A stretch of DNA of 64,000 nt from Vibrio rotiferianus CAIM 577 = LMG 21460 (GCF_002741985.1 NZ_APHW01000102.1:34302-98301); one strand, 5' to 3'. Positions 44,848 through 54,111 are shown, counted from the stretch's first letter. The notes: generated by a model from the letters alone, not told the origin. Translations and numbers: made by a program.

Positions 44848-44952
44848 CTAGCCAATTGGCTTCCTTTCTTCATTATCATTACTCGCTATTAATACTACGT
44901 TCAGGTTCATCGTCTTAATATCTATGACACAGTCATAAATTTAGGAGGCACG

Positions 44953-45327
44953 ATGACCACAAGCATGTCTGTAAATTCGGCGTCCGATGACGTCTTAGAC
45001 CAAACGATGCAAGCACCAGATGCGAAAACCTTCTGGCGTAAAATGAAAAACTCCGTCAAGAAAGTAGGTGAAGAGATTGCGGTTATGGGCATCAAATCAT
45101 GGCTTGCGGTGGCAGATTCCAATACCTCTGTTCGCCACAAAGCGATCCTTGGTGGCGCGTTAGCTTACTTTGTTCTCCCCACTGATATGGTGCCAGACGT
45201 ACTAGCAGGCGTCGGCTTTACCGATGACATGGCAGCATTGACTCTAGCGGCGAACTCGGTCGGCAATGCCATCACCGACGAGCATGAAGAACAAGCGAGA
45301 GAAAAGCTGAGTTCGATGGTGAAGTAG
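44953..45327 (+). CDS. DUF1232 (YkvA-type) protein
   Basis: 124 residues, with the DUF1232 core G-G-A-L-A-Y-F-V-L-P-T-D-M-V-P-D-V-L-A-G-V-G-F-T-D-D-M-A-A-L (about 65-95), which likely forms two membrane-associated hydrophobic helices. The N-terminal 60 residues are polar and helical. TTAGGAGGCACG gives a perfect ribosome site before the ATG. Function of the family is unknown. Monocistronic. Confidence 0.85.
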   Translation: MTTSMSVNSASDDVLDQTMQAPDAKTFWRKMKNSVKKVGEEIAVMGIKSWLAVADSNTSVRHKAILGGALAYFVLPTDMVPDVLAGVGFTDDMAALTLAANSVGNAITDEHEEQAREKLSSMVK

Positions 45328-45503
45328 GTGGGGAAACTGCCCATCAAACATGTTCAATGTTTGGCTTAGTTCAAATAAGAAATTGTTATTTTTAACATTT
45401 ACTCGAAGTACACGAGCTCGTCGTAATACGGTTTACCGTGGTAGATTTGGTCTATTGGAAAGTGTACTTTCGGATTCAAGTTTTTAGCTAAGAGAAGCCG
45501 TCC

Positions 45504-45947
45504 ATGTACAGGTATACGCCAGATATCCGGGGTATGTTAACTTTGAACGGAAAACCGTTGTCATCTCAATTAGTGGTCCTTCGAGTTGGTGTGCGTGGAA
45601 CCATACATGAGTTTCAAACTCTTACTGATGCCAGCGGAGCGTTTGCTTTCCCTGCATTTGAAGAGCGTAAGCCTCAAGGCACATTGAGCCTAAATCAGAA
45701 ATACGTGCTCGTTTTCCTGAAAACTCATCTAGCAAATGGAGAAGAGGTGACGATATGGGAATCTTCAATTGATGGTTATGAGACTTATGAGTTTGCTAGA
45801 GAAAATATGGGAGATTTGAATTGCGAAGTAACCAATGAAGTTTACTACTTCGCTTTTTCTTATTCTGGAAATGGTGAAGATGATACTTATGTATATAGTC
45901 AGTGCAAGTTAACTGGTTATGTAGACTCTGGAATATACGAAGAATAA
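45504..45947 (+). CDS. Small beta-domain protein, DUF6795-like
   Basis: 147 residues without signal peptide. The first 60 residues resemble a transthyretin/carboxypeptidase-regulatory fold (I-R-G-M-L-T-L-N-G-K-P-L, A-S-G-A-F-A-F-P-A-F), the rest is acidic and aromatic with a pair of cysteines (L-N-C-E, S-Q-C-K). It looks like the DUF6795 group found near Vibrio secretion or toxin regions; I cannot confirm this. Isolated gene with AAGAGAAG upstream of the ATG and a bidirectional terminator after it. Confidence 0.6.
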   Translation: MYRYTPDIRGMLTLNGKPLSSQLVVLRVGVRGTIHEFQTLTDASGAFAFPAFEERKPQGTLSLNQKYVLVFLKTHLANGEEVTIWESSIDGYETYEFARENMGDLNCEVTNEVYYFAFSYSGNGEDDTYVYSQCKLTGYVDSGIYEE

Positions 45948-45991
45948 AAATGAACTTATTTATCATTTCGTTGAGCTTCGACAGATAAAAC

Positions 45992-46025
45992 AAAAGCCCC
46001 GATGTTTCCATCGGGGCTTTCATTT
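45992..46025. terminator. Bidirectional terminator
   Basis: Stem AAAGCCCCGATG / CATCGGGGCTTT with a 4-base loop, serving the small beta-domain gene (plus) and the symporter gene (minus). Confidence 0.85.
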
Positions 46026-46053
46026 AGACAGGATAGTTTAATCGTAGAACGAT

Positions 46054-47358
46054 TTAGGCGTCAGCACGTTTCAGGTGCACTTCTTCTTCGGCTACGCCGG
46101 CCATTGGATCATTGAAGCGAGCTTCATCCAATGCACCTTCCGATTTAGCAACAATGATAGTCACTGCGCTGTCACCGGTGATGTTAACTGCAGTACGAAT
46201 CATATCAAGCAGACGGTCAACACCCATGATAAGTGCAATACCTTCTAGCGGTAGACCTACTTGGTTCAATACCATTGCTAGCATTACTAGACCAACACCA
46301 GGAACACCTGCGGTACCAATAGACGCCAATGTTGCCGTCATGATAACCATTAGGTAGTCACCCATAGTTAGGTCGATGTTGAATGCCTGTGCGATGAACG
46401 CTGTCGCCACACCTTGCATGATCGCCGTGCCGTCCATGTTCACGGTTGCACCTAGCGGTACTGTGAACGATGATACGCGGTTCTCAACACCCATGCGGTG
46501 CTTAGCCGTTTCCATTGTTACTGGAATGGTTGCGTTCGATGATGCTGTAGAGAAAGCAAACATGATTGCGTCTTCCATCTTACGTAGGAACGTAATTGGG
46601 TTTAGACCAGTAAAGCCTTTTAGCATCAAGCTGTATGTCACAAGGCCGTGCAGCAATAGCGTACCAGCTAGTACTACGAAGTACTCGGCAAGGTTCAAGA
46701 TTGCACCCAGACCAAGACCGGTAAACAGCTTCGCCATTAGGAAGAATACACCGTAAGGCGCTAGGTTCATCAGAATCGCAACTAGCTTCATGATCACTTC
46801 ATTCAGATCAGAGAAGAATGCTGCGATACGTTCGCCAGGCTTACCTGCTGCACTGATCGCGATGCCAAACAAGACGGCAAATACGATAACTTGCAGAGTT
46901 TTACCTTCTGCCATTGCGCTAATTGGGTTAGTCGGGAACATATCAATGATCACTTGACCCAAAGATGGCGCTTCTGCTGATTTGAATGAACTTGCTGCGG
47001 TTAGGTCTGCACCAGCGCCAGGCTGGAATAGGGTACCCATGGTTAGAGCAAGTGTGATTGCGATAGCAGTAGTTGCTACGTAGAAAGCTAGGGTTTTGCC
47101 ACCCATGCGACCTAATGTCGATAGGTCTTTTAGAGAGCTAGTACCACAAACTAATGAAACAAACACTAGCGGTACGACAAGCATTTTTAAGCTGGCAACG
47201 AAGATCTGTCCACCAACTTCGAATAATCCATTAACAATGTATGCGTCGACAAATCCGTTGTCGGCAAAAAGTGTGCGAATTGCAAATCCTGTCAAGATAC
47301 CCGCTACCATACCTAAGATTACTCGGCTGGTAAGCGACATCGGCTTCTTGGTATTCAT
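46054..47358 (-). CDS. Dicarboxylate/amino-acid:cation symporter, GltP type
   Basis: DAACS-family inner-membrane carrier, 434 residues from the ATG at 47358, chosen because CTATAAGGAGTGTTCTC lies just before it (the frame runs 12 codons further). Eight helices and two re-entrant hairpins; signatures F-A-F-S-T-A-S-S-N-A-T-I-P-V-T (hairpin 1), N-M-D-G-T-A-I-M-Q-G (helix 7) and G-V-D-R-L-L-D-M-I-R-T-A-V-N-I-T-G-D (helix 8, with the Asp/Arg that bind acidic amino acids). Glutamate/aspartate with H+ or Na+ is the likely substrate. Confidence 0.92.
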   Translation of the reverse strand: MNTKKPMSLTSRVILGMVAGILTGFAIRTLFADNGFVDAYIVNGLFEVGGQIFVASLKMLVVPLVFVSLVCGTSSLKDLSTLGRMGGKTLAFYVATTAIAITLALTMGTLFQPGAGADLTAASSFKSAEAPSLGQVIIDMFPTNPISAMAEGKTLQVIVFAVLFGIAISAAGKPGERIAAFFSDLNEVIMKLVAILMNLAPYGVFFLMAKLFTGLGLGAILNLAEYFVVLAGTLLLHGLVTYSLMLKGFTGLNPITFLRKMEDAIMFAFSTASSNATIPVTMETAKHRMGVENRVSSFTVPLGATVNMDGTAIMQGVATAFIAQAFNIDLTMGDYLMVIMTATLASIGTAGVPGVGLVMLAMVLNQVGLPLEGIALIMGVDRLLDMIRTAVNITGDSAVTIIVAKSEGALDEARFNDPMAGVAEEEVHLKRADA

Positions 47359-47678
47359 GAGAACACTCCTTATAGTTATGCACCTTAAGTTCACTTCAAG
47401 GCGGCGTGCAGATTAGCAGCGGAGTGTGGAAACACGAAAGAATAATCGTCTGAATGGTTAATAGGTGTGAACTATATCACTATAAAAAATAGACTTTTAA
47501 CCAAATTGTAACGAAATTCGTGGTTGAAAAGTTTGTAAATTAACATTTTTATCGAACATACAACCGATAGAAATGATTTCTTACATTCTTGAGTGGTAGA
47601 AAACGACTTGCATAGAATGGGGTAATACATTGCCTAGTGAATAACTAGGCATGTTTTATTCACTCGTTGTTTTCGACC
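47359..47678. other. Intergenic region between symporter and DUF4056-like gene
   Basis: 320 bp without a gene. It holds the symporter promoter region and, at 47631-47651, a hairpin TGCCTAGT / ACTAGGCA followed on the plus strand by TGTTTTATT, which may end transcripts near the DUF4056-like gene. Confidence 0.45.
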
Positions 47679-48743
47679 TCAGTTCAATGACGGGCGAGTT
47701 TGGTTATCGATAGTGCGAGCAAAATATGAAATCTGTTGATAATCAGCGGGCGTCCAAATGGGTTTTGATGATAATGATTTAGGCAGTGTGGAGAACGCTT
47801 TTTCATCGTCGCTTGCTCTAAACTCAACGCTCATCCATTTGTCGATCGGCTGCTGATCCGAAAAAGTCGCCGATAGTGAAAGTTCATGGTTCGCGCCAGA
47901 ATAGTTCGGCGTTAATTTCAGCGCCATATGGTAATCACGGAAGCGAACCACCCACTTATCCGGTAGGCGTCGTGAGCTGTCCCACCAATCCCCATCGAGT
48001 TGTTGAATTTTCTCTTTAGTGACAGCTTTCGACTGAGCTTTTAAGTCCTTTAATGCTTGTTTAAAAGCGCTGTCCATTGCTTTCGAAAAGCTTGCTTGAT
48101 CGAGTTCGGGGTTGTCCAGTAGTACTTGCTTAGCTAACTTTGCCCCAAGCATGTTGGAATAGAGATCTTCCGATGAGAATGCTGATGCCAGTTCTTTAAA
48201 GCCACTGACGGATACCATACCGAACCACTGAGCAATTTCATGCCATTGAGCTAGGCGAAATGCCGTTAACGCTGCTGCTTGAGCACTGCGATCTAGCTTC
48301 TCTTCTTCACTCAGTTGCTCTGTTTGTTCATACCAACGAATACGACGAACACGTAGCTCTTCTGGTAAATCTAGGTGTGCAGCGCGACCTAAATAATGTT
48401 GGTTGAGAGTGAACAAATAATAGGTGTAGTCTGCGGTATCACGGACGTGGGCAGTATCAATAAAGCCGCCTAGTTCGGTAAAGATAATACCGTTGGCTTC
48501 TTTATTCAGCCCTAGCAAGCTGCCAGAGACTGACTCGCTGCCGTCGTTATAGTGGTGAGTACCCACTTCGTTGCTGGATAAGACATTCTCAAGAGAAAAG
48601 AAAGGAACAGGCACGCTTCCTAATTGCGCTTTGAGATCGACACCAAATGCACAACACGGTCTAACGCCGACCGGTGCTTTTAGTTGTTGCGCGTGAACGA
48701 ATCCACTACAAAGGCTTAGTAGTAATAGTGCTGCTTTCTTCAA
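47679..48743 (-). CDS. Exported protein, DUF4056-like
   Basis: 354 residues with a signal peptide (1-18, ending V-H-A). The mature part begins with C-C in V-G-V-R-P-C-C-A-F-G, has S-L-L-G-L-N-K-E-A-N-G-I-I-F-T-E-L-G-G-F-I-D-T-A-H-V-R-D-T-A-D-Y (about 78-110; His and Asp/Arg suggesting a possible active site), and a W-H-E-I-A-Q-W-F motif like a membrane-associated metal site. I believe this is the DUF4056 family, function unknown. It is last in a tight three-gene minus-strand cluster (9 bp after the Omp85-like gene), so it probably works at the outer membrane. Confidence 0.75.
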   Translation of the reverse strand: MKKAALLLLSLCSGFVHAQQLKAPVGVRPCCAFGVDLKAQLGSVPVPFFSLENVLSSNEVGTHHYNDGSESVSGSLLGLNKEANGIIFTELGGFIDTAHVRDTADYTYYLFTLNQHYLGRAAHLDLPEELRVRRIRWYEQTEQLSEEEKLDRSAQAAALTAFRLAQWHEIAQWFGMVSVSGFKELASAFSSEDLYSNMLGAKLAKQVLLDNPELDQASFSKAMDSAFKQALKDLKAQSKAVTKEKIQQLDGDWWDSSRRLPDKWVVRFRDYHMALKLTPNYSGANHELSLSATFSDQQPIDKWMSVEFRASDDEKAFSTLPKSLSSKPIWTPADYQQISYFARTIDNQTRPSLN

Positions 48744-48752
48744 ACCATACCC

Positions 48753-49877
48753 CTAGAATGCTTCATTAATCTGGAAATAAAAACCGGTGCTGTCTTTGCC
48801 CACACCCAAATCGACGCGCACGTTAATACGTGCCTTAAAGGCAAATCGATAACCAACCCCGACAGTCGGTAGCCAGCTATTTTCAAAGAGCTCGTGATAA
48901 GTTGGTGCGATATTACCAGCACCTAGCCACCCAACCACACCATGGCGACCTGCAATGGTATGGCGAATTTCTACTTGTGTAGAAAGCTGGTGCTTATCGC
49001 GATATTGCCCTTGGTAGTAGCCACGCATACGCTGGTCATCACCTAGCTGGGCGTAATCAAACCAAGGTGCGTCACCGAAAATCGATTGTGAATATACCTC
49101 CATTGCAATAATCGTCGTGTCAGACCATTGTTGGTAAACACGATAGTTAGCAACGAGGTTGTCGTAGTCTTCATCGCTACCGAGTGAATCTCGGTTAGCA
49201 ATCCATTCAACATCGAGAAACTGCCCCCGCATTGGGTTCGGTTCGAAATCACGAGTGTCGTATTCCATTCCAACTAAGACGCCACTGCTAGTGGAATCGG
49301 CAACTTCTGAAGGGAGAATATCGCCTTCGACACCGTCGACCTTACTGAATGACTGCCATTGCCAACCAAGTTTGGCGTAAGTATTTGGGGCGACTTCAAC
49401 GGCGATTTTTGGGCTCAACTGTAAACGTTGCCCTTCATACTGCACTTTGTTGTTCTCGTTTTCAGCAGCTTGGCTACCAATGCCCCAATAGTAACCGGGG
49501 GTATGGCTTATCCATGCCTCACCTAAAAGACGCACTTTGTCATTTTTTAAATAGGTGCGATTGTTTAACCCCAAGCCGTAAGAACCTGAGGTTGAACCAT
49601 AAGAAGTAACGGTGACGGTCGAGTAAGGCTCGCCTTTTTGCCAGTCGTAAGGCGTGTACAAACCTACTGCGGCAACACCAATACCAAACCCTTGTTCTGG
49701 GTTAACAAAAGGACCAGGTAATACGCCCCAGTCGATTAATTTAGATTCATCCACGGTTTCACTTGAACCAAGCTTGGTCAGGATGTCATCCATTAAGCTA
49801 CTTTCGTCTTTTTCCATAGCAAAAGCGTATGACGAACTAAGCAGCGCTGTCAGCGCAAGGGTATAAGAGGCTTTCAT
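48753..49877 (-). CDS. Omp85-type outer-membrane barrel without POTRA domains
   Basis: 374 residues: signal peptide (1-20, A-Y-A-F-A), a short acidic segment, then one surface-antigen/BamA-type barrel from about residue 50 to the end (G-F-G-I-G-V-A-A-V-G, L-V-G-M-E-Y-D-T-R-D-F-E-P-N-P-M-R-G, D-D-Q-R-M-R-G-Y-Y-Q-G-Q-Y-R-D-K). The conserved R-G-Y/F loop motif of the superfamily is present, and the protein ends in N-E-A-F. There is no room for POTRA domains, so it is not BamA or TamA but a minimal member. It lies 12 bp after another outer-membrane barrel gene and 9 bp before the DUF4056-like gene. Confidence 0.85.
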   Translation of the reverse strand: MKASYTLALTALLSSSYAFAMEKDESSLMDDILTKLGSSETVDESKLIDWGVLPGPFVNPEQGFGIGVAAVGLYTPYDWQKGEPYSTVTVTSYGSTSGSYGLGLNNRTYLKNDKVRLLGEAWISHTPGYYWGIGSQAAENENNKVQYEGQRLQLSPKIAVEVAPNTYAKLGWQWQSFSKVDGVEGDILPSEVADSTSSGVLVGMEYDTRDFEPNPMRGQFLDVEWIANRDSLGSDEDYDNLVANYRVYQQWSDTTIIAMEVYSQSIFGDAPWFDYAQLGDDQRMRGYYQGQYRDKHQLSTQVEIRHTIAGRHGVVGWLGAGNIAPTYHELFENSWLPTVGVGYRFAFKARINVRVDLGVGKDSTGFYFQINEAF

Positions 49878-49889
49878 CTTCTCGCTACC

Positions 49890-50729
49890 CTAGAAACGAC
49901 GGTCTAAAGAGAAGAAGATGCTTTGACGATCACCAAAACCGGCTTCACCCAAAAGGTACCAATCTTCATTGATTTGGTATTGCATGCCAGCGATGGTGTT
50001 CCATTCAGATTCTAAGCGCTGCTTTACTTCAAAACGGGCATCTGATGACATTAATCCGCTTAAAGATGGCGGTAAGCCAAGGTCTTTGAGTGAGCCAGAG
50101 AGTTCTTGCTCGACATCTTGATACATAGCGCCAACCCAAAAACGAATCGGTACGCCATTTTGATGGAAGTCGTAACCGATACGAGGAGAAACTACAACTG
50201 CATCAATTGAACCATCAATAACGGTTAAATTGGTTTGAGTGTAACTTGCATCGACCAATGCGAACCATTGGTCATAACCGCCAGCAAGCACAAAACCAAG
50301 GCCTTTAGTGTAGCCATCGAGATCTAGGCGGAAGTTTTCGATACGTTGTGGTTTCACAAACGGCAACTTAACTTTTACGTTTACATCGGTTTCTGAATAG
50401 CCATCAAGCGTGCCAATCAAGCCATAAACGTTTAGGAAAGGGAACAGCCAGACATCGGCGCGCAATGTCATAACGTCAGTGGCTTGTTTACCTGGTTCTG
50501 CTTGCATGTCGACTAACTTTTCAATTCCGCCTAAACCTTTTAGTGCGATAGAGTCGACATTGATGCCTTGTTCCATACTCATATAGCTGAGGTTTAAACC
50601 AAAAGGCTTTGGTAAGTTGTAGCCAAGTGCTTCTGCTTTCTCTTTCCAAATCGGCAGAGAAATTGAATCCGCATTCGCGACTCCGGTAACGAGGAAAGAA
50701 GCAGCAACAAGCAAAGAAGGTAATTTCAT
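49890..50729 (-). CDS. Predicted outer-membrane beta-barrel, unknown
   Basis: 279 residues, signal peptide 1-20 (A-N-A). Repeating amphipathic strands with aromatic girdles (L-N-L-S-Y-M-S-M-E-Q-G, V-Y-G-L-I-G-T-L-D-G-Y, G-L-G-F-V-L-A-G-G-Y-D-Q-W-F-A-L-V-D-A-S-Y) and a final S-L-D-R-R-F end as barrel proteins do. No family recognised. It is the first gene of the three-gene cluster, and its promoter faces a TetR-type regulator across a tandem palindrome. Confidence 0.8.
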   Translation of the reverse strand: MKLPSLLVAASFLVTGVANADSISLPIWKEKAEALGYNLPKPFGLNLSYMSMEQGINVDSIALKGLGGIEKLVDMQAEPGKQATDVMTLRADVWLFPFLNVYGLIGTLDGYSETDVNVKVKLPFVKPQRIENFRLDLDGYTKGLGFVLAGGYDQWFALVDASYTQTNLTVIDGSIDAVVVSPRIGYDFHQNGVPIRFWVGAMYQDVEQELSGSLKDLGLPPSLSGLMSSDARFEVKQRLESEWNTIAGMQYQINEDWYLLGEAGFGDRQSIFFSLDRRF

Positions 50730-50930
50730 AAGTCACTTCATTAAGCATGGCGATCATCCTATAGCCAGAACCGGTTTGCTCTGGATATGAACATCTAATG
50801 ATCGTCACGGGTAAATCACAGCTTTATCTTGGAGAAAAGCACGTTAGCGAGAGATAAGGACGGCTGTTTTATTAACGGATTTAGAGCAGTTTCTTAACTT
50901 CGGCGAGCGCATCTTACTCCTAATATCACA

Positions 50931-50954
50931 AAAGTAAACTTTAAAGTGTACTTT
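50931..50954. promoter_or_regulatory. Tandem palindromic operator for the TetR-type regulator
   Basis: Two abutting 12-bp palindromes with identical arms: AAAGT-AA-ACTTT (50931-50942) and AAAGT-GT-ACTTT (50943-50954). They lie 58 bp before the tetR-type ATG and about 200 bp before the divergent outer-membrane operon. Identical arms and exact abutment are what a cooperative TetR dimer pair would need; binding is inference. Confidence 0.65.
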
Positions 50955-51011
50955 ATATTGTTGTGCGCTATACTCTGCAGCCACTTACATGAGGTTGGTG
51001 AATTTAGAACG

Positions 51012-51608
51012 ATGAAGCTTTCAGAAAAAAAACGGATTGCGCTGATTGAAGCCGCACAACAAGAATTTATCGAGCATGGCTTTTCAGGTGCCAATATGGA
51101 CCGAGTCTGCGAGCGAGCCGGCACTTCCAAACGGACCCTATATCGTCATTTTGAAAGCAAAGATGTGTTGTTTATTGAGTCCATTCAAGCTGTGATGGAA
51201 GTTCAAAGGGCACGTCTACAGTTTCAGTATTCAGCTGAAGAGTGCATAGAGGCTCAACTTCGCACTTATTTACTCGCTAAGCTTGATTCTATGTATGAGG
51301 ATTTTGGCTTGCCGCTAGCTAAGATGGTCATTAGTGAGTTTATGCGCACACCAGAATTTGTGGAAAACTATCTACATCAACTTCAGAGTCAGGATGAACA
51401 ATTAGAGAAATGGTTTTCTGAGGCAATTAAAGATCAGAAAGTCAAAAACCTAAACCCGGCTATGATGAGTAATATGTTGATGTGTCTATTAAAAGGTAAC
51501 TTTTTATGGCCTCAGTTGATTGCCAACCACAAGGTGCCAAACCTTGAACAGCGCAAGAAATCGATTGAAGATATACTTACGCTGTTCCTAGATGGATATC
51601 GTTGTTAA
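51012..51608 (+). CDS. TetR/AcrR-family regulator
   Basis: 198 residues from the ATG at 51012 (the frame runs 22 codons up, across the operator, so that start is rejected). Classical TetR N-terminus: I-A-L-I-E-A-A-Q-Q-E-F-I-E-H-G-F-S-G-A-N-M-D-R-V-C-E-R-A-G-T-S-K-R-T-L-Y-R-H-F-E-S-K (about 10-52). The ligand domain resembles AcrR C-terminal types (F-M-R-T-P-E-F). It is divergent from the outer-membrane cluster and probably represses both itself and that cluster through the tandem palindrome. Confidence 0.9.
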   Translation: MKLSEKKRIALIEAAQQEFIEHGFSGANMDRVCERAGTSKRTLYRHFESKDVLFIESIQAVMEVQRARLQFQYSAEECIEAQLRTYLLAKLDSMYEDFGLPLAKMVISEFMRTPEFVENYLHQLQSQDEQLEKWFSEAIKDQKVKNLNPAMMSNMLMCLLKGNFLWPQLIANHKVPNLEQRKKSIEDILTLFLDGYRC

Positions 51609-51621
51609 ATAGAGCGCGCTG

Positions 51622-52890
51622 TTACCACGCTTTATCGCTCAAACTGGATAGTTGATTGTGATCCCAAACCCATAGGTTTGATTCTCGGACTTGTATACCT
51701 CCGACCCAGTAGTTTTGAGTTATGGGTTGGCTTCCCTCTAGACATGCTTGAGCGTGCTCAGTAATAAAGACTTGTTGCTCCCACCAATTCTTTTGCAATG
51801 AGTCGATGCTAAATAGCGGCTTGTCTCTGCGTGTCAGTGGGAGGAGTAATGCATAAAACATCACATCACCCAATGTCGGCAGAGGCTCTTTTTCTTGGTA
51901 TTCCTGAAACCAATCTTTAACTGTGATTGGTGTGCTGTGTTCGGCCAATGTCTCCAGCGCCAATTGTTGGGTGAAGCTCAACCCTGACTCCGAGTGAGGT
52001 AACTCTTGAAGGTGTCGTTTCATCGCGGCTTTAATATTTGGCAAACAATCTAACTCATGCTGCGCAAGCAGTTCGATAAGGGATTGAGGAGTCTGTGATG
52101 TCAAAGTCTGCCAACAACGCTTAGCTTGGCTTCTTAGCTTTGATGTGACGGGCTTTCGATGCTGCCAACACGAGCGAACCGCCTCTGCAGGGAGTTGCCC
52201 AAAGCCAATAAAACGCTCGGTTCCCGGAAACTTGTTGGACTCGATGATCTCAATGACTTTACCTTCGGTTTTATCTAGCAGAGATAGCCCTCGAAGTAGC
52301 ATGAATTGATCGTAGGCATCATGTTCAACCCAAAACACGATGCGCTCAAACTGATCATCAAGCAGGGTATTGATGTTGTCCTGCTCTGATTGGGCGATGT
52401 CTTGCACCGAGCCTTCACGCCCCATTACGGGTAACAACGTATCAACGACATATTGTGCTCGGATTGCGACAAAAGCCGTTTCATCATTTGGAATGGGGCC
52501 GATGCACAAAGGATCAATCATGGGCAAGAATTCACCTTCAAAGCCACAAGTTTTCAATTGCTGCTGAATGTCATGCCCACATCGAACGTGCAGAGTTTTT
52601 AGTTCCGCATCTAGAGGCTGTTCTCGGTTATGGATGGCGACCTTGTGAAATTCCAACTCTTCTACATGCGCCTTTAACTTACTCCAACTAGGTAAGCCGA
52701 GTTCTCTTGCTAAGGCATGTTGAACATCTGCTAGTTGAATGGACTCTGTCGTAAGCTTTTCTGGCTGGGTATGAAATTGCCTAACTTGCTGTAAGGCAAG
52801 CTCATCATTTTGGCGGATCGCTTTTAAGCGTTTTTTGGCTACTGACTTTTGCTGGTTGAGGTTAATAGAGAAGCTATTATGAGATTGCAT
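51622..52890 (-). CDS. DUF1835-domain protein
   Basis: 422 residues, cytosolic. N-terminal helical piece (1-75) with L-A-R-E-L-G-L-P-S-W-S-K-L-K-A-H-V-E, an ankyrin-like motif common at the start of such proteins, then the DUF1835 domain (about 95-215: L-H-V-R-C-G-H-D-I…M-I-D-P-L-C-I-G-P-I-P), and a helical C-terminal half. Function unknown. It converges with the TetR gene at 14 bp spacing, with no terminator between. Confidence 0.75.
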   Translation of the reverse strand: MQSHNSFSINLNQQKSVAKKRLKAIRQNDELALQQVRQFHTQPEKLTTESIQLADVQHALARELGLPSWSKLKAHVEELEFHKVAIHNREQPLDAELKTLHVRCGHDIQQQLKTCGFEGEFLPMIDPLCIGPIPNDETAFVAIRAQYVVDTLLPVMGREGSVQDIAQSEQDNINTLLDDQFERIVFWVEHDAYDQFMLLRGLSLLDKTEGKVIEIIESNKFPGTERFIGFGQLPAEAVRSCWQHRKPVTSKLRSQAKRCWQTLTSQTPQSLIELLAQHELDCLPNIKAAMKRHLQELPHSESGLSFTQQLALETLAEHSTPITVKDWFQEYQEKEPLPTLGDVMFYALLLPLTRRDKPLFSIDSLQKNWWEQQVFITEHAQACLEGSQPITQNYWVGGIQVRESNLWVWDHNQLSSLSDKAW

Positions 52891-53217
52891 TTTTCACCTT
52901 TCTTATCTCTTCCACACTCGCCTTATTAGAAGTTTAAAAGAAGGTAAAAACAGATTGTTCCTGCTAACAAGAGCAGGGAGGTTGAGTTGCCGTGAACCGA
53001 GTTCTTTCCGCGAGTGTTGGGTGCTTTAGGCTTGAGCTTTTTACATGGTATGTAATCGAAACAGGTATCGCAACTTTGAATAATATAAAGAAGTAAAACT
53101 GCACTTAACTTCACATAAAACAGTTCAAGAACTTAAGTCGAGGAGCAAATTGGAGCGGGAGAGCATCGATGATGAAAACTCAAGATTCGCATGCTGTTGA
53201 GCGTGCTTTTTTTTGCT
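52891..53217. other. Intergenic stretch between DUF1835 and LysR genes
   Basis: About 325 bp. A minus-strand 62-codon frame (52926-53114, GTG start) has a hydrophobic C-terminal helix and a Cys-rich N-terminus, but no ribosome site; I do not call it. At 53187-53213 a stem GCATGC / GCGTGC with eight T reads on the plus strand as a possible terminator. Confidence 0.35.
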
Positions 53218-54111
53218 CTATTCCACTCGCACTTTGGCACTATCAAGTAGTGTTTGATAGAGGGCAAGAGTGGCTGGCCCACTTTTCGCCCCTTTAGGTA
53301 AGGTGAGATGTAGAGCGACTTGATATTGGTTCGAATGCTCTAGGTCAATTACTTTGAGGCGGTCATTTTGGCGGTATTCAACGAGATGTTTTGGGAGGCG
53401 GCAGAATCCGACACCTTGCTCAACCGCTCTAAACGCGTGGTCGAAATTGTCCACCGTGATTCTTTGGCGCGCACGCAGCCAGCCTACGTCTCGCTTCTCT
53501 TTGTCTGATTCCCCCAAATCTCGAACCACAATTTGGCTGGTGGTCGCAAAGTCCGCCAATGAAATATGTTCCTTCTTTGCTAGCGGATGTTGAGCTGCGA
53601 TCACAGGGACCATAGTGGTAGTGCCAAACGCTTCAGCAGGGTAGTTGGTGATTGGAAGGTTGATGATGGCTATGTCCGCTAATTCATTGATCACCATGTC
53701 TGTGGTTTTACTCAGAGAGGTTTCTACGACTTGAACTGAAGTTGTATTGTTGTGTGTGAGAAATTCGCTAAGTGGAGTATAGAGCCAACTTGGATCGCAC
53801 AGGTGATCGATAGCTACCGTAATTTGCGACTCTACACCGCTATTTAGCTGTTCACTGATCATTTCAAGTTCACGAGCCTGCTCAAGCATTGATTGCGCAC
53901 GGCGTAACATCGTCTTGCCGTGTTCGGTTAACCCCGCCTTACGACCTTTTACTTCTATTAGCTTGATACCAAGCTGGTCTTCGAGTTTTTTCACCGAATA
54001 GATAAGCGTGGTATGGCTTTTATTGAGCGTTACTGCGGCTGACTGAATGCTTCCCGCCTGTTCAATTGCTTTTAGTGTTTGCCACTGCTCTAAGGTTGTT
54101 TTGAGTCTCAT
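53218..54111 (-). CDS. LysR-family regulator
   Basis: 297 residues. N-terminal winged helix (W-Q-T-L-K-A-I-E-Q-A-G-S-I-Q-S-A-A-V-T-L-N-K-S-H-T-T-L-I-Y-S-V-K-K-L-E-D-Q-L-G, about 9-47), then the periplasmic-binding-like effector domain (about 90-295). Divergent from the ydhR-like and membrane genes, 109 bp away, which are its likely targets. Confidence 0.9.
   Translation of the reverse strand: MRLKTTLEQWQTLKAIEQAGSIQSAAVTLNKSHTTLIYSVKKLEDQLGIKLIEVKGRKAGLTEHGKTMLRRAQSMLEQARELEMISEQLNSGVESQITVAIDHLCDPSWLYTPLSEFLTHNNTTSVQVVETSLSKTTDMVINELADIAIINLPITNYPAEAFGTTTMVPVIAAQHPLAKKEHISLADFATTSQIVVRDLGESDKEKRDVGWLRARQRITVDNFDHAFRAVEQGVGFCRLPKHLVEYRQNDRLKVIDLEHSNQYQVALHLTLPKGAKSGPATLALYQTLLDSAKVRVE

Noticed and set aside
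52926..53114. 62-codon minus-strand frame with a hydrophobic end
   Set aside because: GTG start without ribosome site, not in an operon, no recognisable family; kept only as a remark.
53172..53300. Plus-strand frame starting M-M-K-T-Q-D-S-H-A-V overlapping the lysR end
   Set aside because: Most of it is the antisense of lysR codons and it runs through a terminator-like stem.
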